In this document: piece by piece, positions 6,868 through 10,463 of the stretch
Layout: every line of letters begins with the position of its first letter
Numbering within the stretch: position 1 is the stretch's first letter
NCBI RefSeq assembly: GCF_937891315.1
Contig: NZ_CALAGI010000122.1
Coordinates: 1 to 10,463 of the forward strand
DNA from: an uncultured Amaricoccus sp.
GTDB lineage: Bacteria; Pseudomonadota; Alphaproteobacteria; Rhodobacterales; Rhodobacteraceae
Direction: 5' to 3'
DNA: 10,463 nt
The notes under the pieces: model-generated
Seen by the model: only the letters and a program-made list of their open reading frames with translations
What the model was told of the DNA's origin: nothing
Database searches by the model: none
Program-made: the position numbers and the translations under genes

Positions 6868-8505
6868 ATGACCCAGTTCTTCAATGCCAAGGAAACCATC
6901 GTCACCGAGGCCGTCGACGGTCTGCTGGGGCTCTCCGGCGGCCGCCTCGCCCGCCTCGACGGCTACCCGCACATCCGGGTGGTCGTCCGCGCCGACTGGG
7001 ACCGCTCGCGCGTCGCGCTGGTCTCGGGTGGCGGTTCCGGCCATGAGCCGGCGCATGCCGGCTTCGTCGGCCCCGGATTGCTGACGGCGGCGGTCTGCGG
7101 CGATGTCTTCGCCTCGCCATCGGTCGACGCGGTGCTCGCGGGTATCCTCGCCGTCACCGGACCGGCAGGGTGCCTGCTCATCGTCAAGAACTATACCGGC
7201 GACCGGCTGAACTTCGGCCTCGCCGCCGAGCGCGCCCGCGCCTTCGGCCTCAAGGTCTCGATGATCATCGTCGATGACGACATCGCCCAGCCCGACCTGC
7301 CGCAGGCCCGCGGTCTGGCCGGCACGCTCTTCGTCCACAAGATCGCCGGGGCGCTGGCCGAGGACGGCGCCGACCTCGACGCGGTGACCGCCGCCGCGCA
7401 GCGCATCGTCGCGCAGACCCGCACCATCGGCATGTCGCTCGACACCTGCACCGTGCCCGGCTCGCCGAAGGAGGCGCGCATCCCGCACGGCAAGGCCGAA
7501 CTTGGCCTCGGCATTCATGGCGAGGCCGGCATCGAGCAGGTGGATTACACCGATGCCCGGACCGCGATCACCATGGTCTGCGACCGGCTTGCGCCGCTGA
7601 TGGGCGAGGGGCCGCATGTCGCAATCCTGAACAATCTCGGCGGATCCTCGGTGCTCGAAATGTCGGTGCTGGCGAACGAGCTCGCCCGTTCCTCGATCGC
7701 CGGCCGTCTCGGCCATGTCATCGGCCCGGCGGCGCTGATGACCTCGCTCGAAATGCGCGGCTTCTCGGTCTCGGTCTATCCGGCGACGGCGGAGGATCTG
7801 CGCGCGCTCGCCGCGCCGACGCCGCTCGCCGCGTGGCCGGGCATCAACCGCCTCGCCGAGGTCGCGGTGGTCCAGCTGCCCGACGGGCTGCGGCCGATCC
7901 GTCCTCTGCCGTCCGACCATCCGGCGACGCGGGCCTTTCTCACCCGCTGCTGCGACATCCTCATCACCTCCGAGGCCGATCTAAACGCGCTCGATGCCAA
8001 GTCGGGCGACGGCGACACCGGCTCGACGCTGGCGACCGCCGCCCGCGCCATCCTCGCCGGCATGGACCGATTGCCGCTCGCCGACCAGACCCAGCTCTAT
8101 CGCGCCATCGGCCAGGAACTCGGCCAGACGGTCGGCGGCTCCTCCGGCGTGCTGCTTGCGATCTTCTTCGCGGCCGCGGGGGATGCCGCGTCCAGCGGCC
8201 TGGCGATGCGCGACGCGCTGGCCGCGGGGCTCGCGCGATTGCAGGAGATCGGCGGGGCGCAGCCTGGCGACCGGACGATGGTCGATGCCCTGAAGCCGGC
8301 GCTCGAAGCGCTCGGCGACGGCCTTCCCAAGGCCGCCGAGGCCGCCCGACGGGGCGCGGACCGCACCGCCGACATCCCGCGGGCCAGAGCGGGGCGCGCC
8401 TCCTACCTGAGCGCCGACCAGATACGGGGCCATGTCGATCCCGGCGCCGAAGCCGTGGCGCGCCTGTTCGAGCGCATATCCAGCGCCGGCCCCGTGGACG
8501 CCTGA
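6868..8505 (+). CDS. Dihydroxyacetone-type kinase, fused DhaK-DhaL (ATP-dependent)
   Basis: Cytoplasmic kinase of 545 residues, the normal length for single-chain ATP-dependent enzymes. It phosphorylates dihydroxyacetone or a related short ketose or aldose. The DhaK domain (about 1-335) carries GGGSGHEP (54-61), the KNYTGD loop with Asp112, and His217 in GIHGEAG, the histidine that binds the substrate carbonyl covalently in this family. The DhaL domain (about 355-545) has the magnesium-binding aspartates in LDAKSGDGDTG (Asp376, 381, 383), GGSSG (423-427), GDRTMVDAL (467-475) and the terminal GRASYL and DPGA motifs. The ATG at 6868 follows TGAGG (6854-6858); a GTG at 6853 overlapping the previous stop is possible and adds five residues. 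It is the last gene of the transporter operon, so it probably acts on the imported compound. Some homologues act on erythrulose, so the substrate is open. Confidence 0.93.
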   Translation: MTQFFNAKETIVTEAVDGLLGLSGGRLARLDGYPHIRVVVRADWDRSRVALVSGGGSGHEPAHAGFVGPGLLTAAVCGDVFASPSVDAVLAGILAVTGPAGCLLIVKNYTGDRLNFGLAAERARAFGLKVSMIIVDDDIAQPDLPQARGLAGTLFVHKIAGALAEDGADLDAVTAAAQRIVAQTRTIGMSLDTCTVPGSPKEARIPHGKAELGLGIHGEAGIEQVDYTDARTAITMVCDRLAPLMGEGPHVAILNNLGGSSVLEMSVLANELARSSIAGRLGHVIGPAALMTSLEMRGFSVSVYPATAEDLRALAAPTPLAAWPGINRLAEVAVVQLPDGLRPIRPLPSDHPATRAFLTRCCDILITSEADLNALDAKSGDGDTGSTLATAARAILAGMDRLPLADQTQLYRAIGQELGQTVGGSSGVLLAIFFAAAGDAASSGLAMRDALAAGLARLQEIGGAQPGDRTMVDALKPALEALGDGLPKAAEAARRGADRTADIPRARAGRASYLSADQIRGHVDPGAEAVARLFERISSAGPVDA

Positions 8506-8510
8506 GGCCG

Positions 8511-8527
8511 ACGTCGATCCCCGACGT
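8511..8527. terminator. Short hairpin between convergent genes
   Basis: ACGTCG (8511-8516) and CGACGT (8522-8527) form a 6-bp stem with a 5-base loop in the 29-base gap between the kinase stop and the iminopeptidase stop. No T-run follows on either strand, so it would be a weak bidirectional terminator at most. Placement is suggestive; function is inferred. Confidence 0.28.
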
Positions 8528-8534
8528 TACAGGG

Positions 8535-9509
8535 TCAAGCGCGGAGGGTATCCATGATCCCGACGAGCTCGGAGCTGATCCCGGGCTCGGACAAGGCGTG
8601 CCCGGCGGTCTGGATCATGCGCAGCGTCGATCCGGGCCAGGCGCGATGCAGGGCATAGGCGGTGTGCGGCGGACAGATCATGTCGTAGCGGCCCTGCACG
8701 ATATGTCCCGGCACATGCGCGATCCGTCCCATGTTGCGCAATATATACCCGTCGCCGTCGAGAAAGCCGCCATTGACGAAATAATGGTTCTCGAGCCGGG
8801 CGAAGGCCAGCGCGTAGGCGCCCGACGGATAGCCGCGGCCTTCGCCGGGATCGAGCACGGCGAGCGCGCTCTCCCATCCGGCCCAGGCGCGGGCGAAGCG
8901 CGCCTGTTCGTTCGCATCCTTGCCGAACAGCCGCTTGTGGTAGGCGGCGATCAGGTCGGCGCGCTCCTCGCGCGGGACCATGTGCGAGAAGGAAATCCAT
9001 GGCTCGGGCCAGAAGCCGCCGGCGCCGCCGCCGTAGAACCAGTCGAGTTCGCCCTGCGTCATGGTGAAGACGCCGCGCAGCACCAGCGCCTTCACCCGGT
9101 CGGGGTGGGTCTGGGCATAGATGAGCGCGAGGCAGGCGCCCCAGGATCCGCCGAACACGGTCCAGCGCTCGATGCCGAACTCGGCGCGGATCCGCTCGAT
9201 GTCGGCGACGAGATCCCAGGTTGTGTTGTTCTCGACCGCGGCGTTCGGGGTGGACCGGCCGCAGCCGCGCTGATCGAACAGGATCACGCGATAGTGCGCG
9301 GGATCGAAGAAGCGCCGCATCCCCGGAGAACACCCGCCGCCCGGGCCGCCATGCAGCACCACCACCGGCTCGCCCTCGGGGTGGCCGCATTGCTCGACAT
9401 AGACCCGGTGGCCGCCGGGCATGTCGAACATCCGCTGCTGGAACGGCTCCAGCGGAGGATAGAGTCCGCTGCGCGGCCCCGCGCCGCCCTGATTGATGTT
9501 TTCCTTCAT
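8535..9509 (-). CDS. pip: Proline iminopeptidase (prolyl aminopeptidase, alpha/beta hydrolase, S33)
   Basis: Cytoplasmic serine peptidase that removes N-terminal proline from peptides. It has 324 residues, the usual length. Family hallmarks are all visible: LYPPLEPFQQRM at the N-terminus, the oxyanion-hole HGGPGGG (53-59), DQRGCGRS (79-86), the nucleophile elbow GGSWGA with Ser122, Asp276 in GRYDMICPP and His304 in AGHALSEPG. The catalytic triad is therefore complete. The ATG at 9509 gives the expected short leader before LYPP; no convincing Shine-Dalgarno precedes it, so initiation may be weak or leaderless. It is convergent with the kinase and divergent from ubiG, and is probably unrelated to the transporter operon. 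Confidence 0.93.
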   Translation of the reverse strand: MKENINQGGAGPRSGLYPPLEPFQQRMFDMPGGHRVYVEQCGHPEGEPVVVLHGGPGGGCSPGMRRFFDPAHYRVILFDQRGCGRSTPNAAVENNTTWDLVADIERIRAEFGIERWTVFGGSWGACLALIYAQTHPDRVKALVLRGVFTMTQGELDWFYGGGAGGFWPEPWISFSHMVPREERADLIAAYHKRLFGKDANEQARFARAWAGWESALAVLDPGEGRGYPSGAYALAFARLENHYFVNGGFLDGDGYILRNMGRIAHVPGHIVQGRYDMICPPHTAYALHRAWPGSTLRMIQTAGHALSEPGISSELVGIMDTLRA

Positions 9510-9523
9510 TGCGACAGTATGTA
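9493..9523 (+). promoter_or_regulatory. Possible ubiG promoter
   Basis: TTGATG (9493-9498) and TATGTA (9518-9523) could be -35 and -10 elements, but their 19-base spacing is long and the -10 is poor. The region spans the 5' end of the divergent peptidase gene and the 50-base gap before ubiG, so some promoter must lie here if ubiG is not read from upstream. This exact choice is tentative. Confidence 0.22.
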
Positions 9524-9559
9524 TCCGGTCGAGAGCCGAGACAATCGCAGGTTGGCATC

Positions 9560-10339
9560 ATGAGCGCAACGTCCCCCGCCGAACCGCTGACCGGCCGCGT
9601 CGATCCCGCCGAGGTGGCGAAGTTCGAAGCGATGGCCGCCGAATGGTGGGATCCGAACGGCAAGTTCAAGCCGTTGCATATGCTGAACCCCTGTCGGCTC
9701 GACTATGTCATCGACCAGGTCTCGGCCGAATTCGGTCGGGATCCGACCGCGCCGCGGCCCTTCGCCGGCCTGCGCGTCCTCGATATCGGCTGCGGTGGCG
9801 GGCTCCTGTCCGAGCCGATGGCCCGCCTCGGCGCCGCGGTGGTCGGCGCGGACGCGGCCGCCCGCAATATCCCCGTTGCCCGGCTCCATGCCGAGCAGTC
9901 GGGGCTCGCGATCGACTATCGCCACGCCACGGCCGAGGATCTCGCCACGGCGGGCGAGCGGTTCGACGTGGTGCTGAACATGGAGGTGGTCGAGCATGTG
10001 CCCGACCCGCTCGCCTATCTTTCTGCCTGCCAGACGCTGCTGCGGCCGGGCGGGCTGATGATCTGCTCGACGCTGAACCGCAATGCGCGGAGCTTTGCCA
10101 TGGCGATCATCGGGGCGGAGCATGTCATGCGCTGGCTGCCCAAGGGCACGCACGACTGGCGGCGCTTCATCACGCCGGACGAGCTTTTCGCGCTGATCGA
10201 GCGCGCCGGCCTGACCCCGGTCGATCGCAAGGGCTTCGTCTTCAACCCCGTGACCTGGAGCTGGCGCGTCTCGGACCGCGATCTCGCCGTGAACTACGTG
10301 ACCGCCAGCACAAAGCCGGGAAGCTGGGCGCCGGCCTGA
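9560..10339 (+). CDS. ubiG: Bifunctional 2-polyprenyl-6-hydroxyphenol methylase / 3-demethylubiquinol 3-O-methyltransferase UbiG
   Basis: SAM-dependent O-methyltransferase that carries out both O-methylations in ubiquinone biosynthesis at the inner membrane. It has 259 residues, typical of the family. The N-terminus has the UbiG-specific KFEAMAAEWWDPNGKFKPLH and the following LNPCRLDYV. SAM-binding motif I is VLDIGCGGG (73-81), with an acidic post-II region GADAA near 97. NMEVVEHVPDP (140-150), LRPGGLMICSTLNRN and the late KGTHDWRRFITPDEL segment are all characteristic. The ATG at 9560 is preceded by CAGG (9548-9551); extending upstream to 9509 would add non-family sequence that overlaps the divergent gene's start. 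The stop codon lies inside a strong inverted repeat. The gene supports respiration and implies a ubiquinone-using proteobacterium. Confidence 0.95.
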   Translation: MSATSPAEPLTGRVDPAEVAKFEAMAAEWWDPNGKFKPLHMLNPCRLDYVIDQVSAEFGRDPTAPRPFAGLRVLDIGCGGGLLSEPMARLGAAVVGADAAARNIPVARLHAEQSGLAIDYRHATAEDLATAGERFDVVLNMEVVEHVPDPLAYLSACQTLLRPGGLMICSTLNRNARSFAMAIIGAEHVMRWLPKGTHDWRRFITPDELFALIERAGLTPVDRKGFVFNPVTWSWRVSDRDLAVNYVTASTKPGSWAPA

Positions 10340-10361
10340 CCGTTTTCAACGGTCAAGCCGG
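10331..10361 (+). terminator. Strong hairpin overlapping the ubiG stop codon
   Basis: TGACCGTT (10337-10344) and AACGGTCA (10348-10355) form a perfect 8-bp stem with a 3-base TTC loop. After one C-A mismatch, CCGGC (10331-10335) and GCCGG (10357-10361) extend it by 5 bp. The TGA stop codon is the first three bases of the inner stem. No U-tract follows, so it may be a factor-assisted terminator or an mRNA 3'-end stabiliser rather than a classical intrinsic terminator. Confidence 0.45.
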
Positions 10362-10406
10362 GCATGCCCCTCACGACTTGCACGCTTCGGCGAAATCTTG
10401 ACCCCT

Positions 10407-10436
10407 CGCGCCCTCCGGAGGTTTCCTCCGGGCGCG
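10407..10436. terminator. GC-rich hairpin downstream of ubiG
   Basis: CCGGAGG (10415-10421) and CCTCCGG (10425-10431) form a perfect 7-bp stem with a TTT loop. Beyond a 3-base bulge (CCT), CGCGC (10407-10411) pairs with GCGCG (10432-10436). No T-run follows on the plus strand. It could end ubiG transcription, or belong to a gene or repeat lying beyond the right edge. Confidence 0.33.
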
Positions 10437-10448
10437 CGTCCGCCGCGA

Positions 10449-10463
10449 CCTGCCACTGGCAGG
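10449..10463. repeat. Inverted repeat at the right edge of the window
   Basis: CCTGCCA, one central C, then TGGCAGG form a perfect 7+1+7 dyad that ends exactly at the window edge, so its full extent is unknown. It could be an operator-like site or the core of a longer stem. Only the symmetry is supported. Confidence 0.4.

Noticed and set aside
6712..7920. A long minus-strand open frame opposite the kinase gene
   Set aside because: It is compositional shadow coding opposite a complete DhaK domain, with no family features.
7833..9563. A long plus-strand open frame running across the kinase 3' end and the peptidase gene
   Set aside because: It crosses two well-supported genes in other frames, its product is Arg/Gly/Ala-rich with no domains, and it has no ribosome-binding site.
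1..10463. CRISPR arrays, tRNA or rRNA genes, transposases, phage genes or defence systems
   Set aside because: No regularly spaced repeats, RNA gene signatures or mobile-element proteins are visible. The window is almost fully occupied by ordinary metabolic and transport genes.

Overview
The window is GC-rich and densely packed, with GC-rich third codon positions. It looks like chromosome from an alphaproteobacterium. The ubiG gene implies a ubiquinone-making proteobacterium. The LacI-regulated carbohydrate ABC operon with two different MalK-like ATPases resembles rhizobial and related alphaproteobacterial polyol and sugar uptake loci. No IS, phage, CRISPR or RNA gene is visible.

Region 1 (55-8505) is one functional unit. 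A LacI-family regulator (minus strand, 55-1140) is transcribed away from a seven-gene operon on the plus strand. The operon encodes a periplasmic solute-binding protein (1306-2634), two inner-membrane permeases (2697-3644 and 3641-4582), a 62-residue two-helix membrane protein (4579-4767), two MalK-type ATPases (4771-5868 and 5861-6856) and a fused DhaK-DhaL dihydroxyacetone-type kinase (6868-8505). Junctions from the first permease to the second ATPase overlap or are only 3 bases apart, and the kinase follows after 11 bases. The only sizeable internal gap (2635-2696) contains a GC-rich hairpin. The divergent intergenic region carries two related 16-bp palindromes (1200-1215 and 1230-1245) whose centres lie 30 bp apart; they are likely operators for the LacI protein.

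The working model is as follows. The substrate is captured in the periplasm, imported, and phosphorylated by the kinase as a short ketose (dihydroxyacetone, glyceraldehyde or a tetrulose such as erythrulose). The LacI repressor releases the operon when it binds the substrate or a metabolite. No dehydrogenase or isomerase is encoded, so the substrate may already be a ketose, or the missing enzyme lies elsewhere. The exact substrate cannot be read from the sequence.

Region 2 (8535-10339) is housekeeping: a proline iminopeptidase (minus strand, convergent with the kinase) and, divergent from it, ubiG for ubiquinone biosynthesis. The last 124 bases after ubiG contain no gene but several inverted repeats, one of which overlaps the ubiG stop codon.

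The least-explained parts are the small membrane protein embedded in the transporter operon, the paired departures from consensus in the first permease (EAA loop) and first ATPase (signature motif), and the transporter-kinase pairing without an oxidoreductase.
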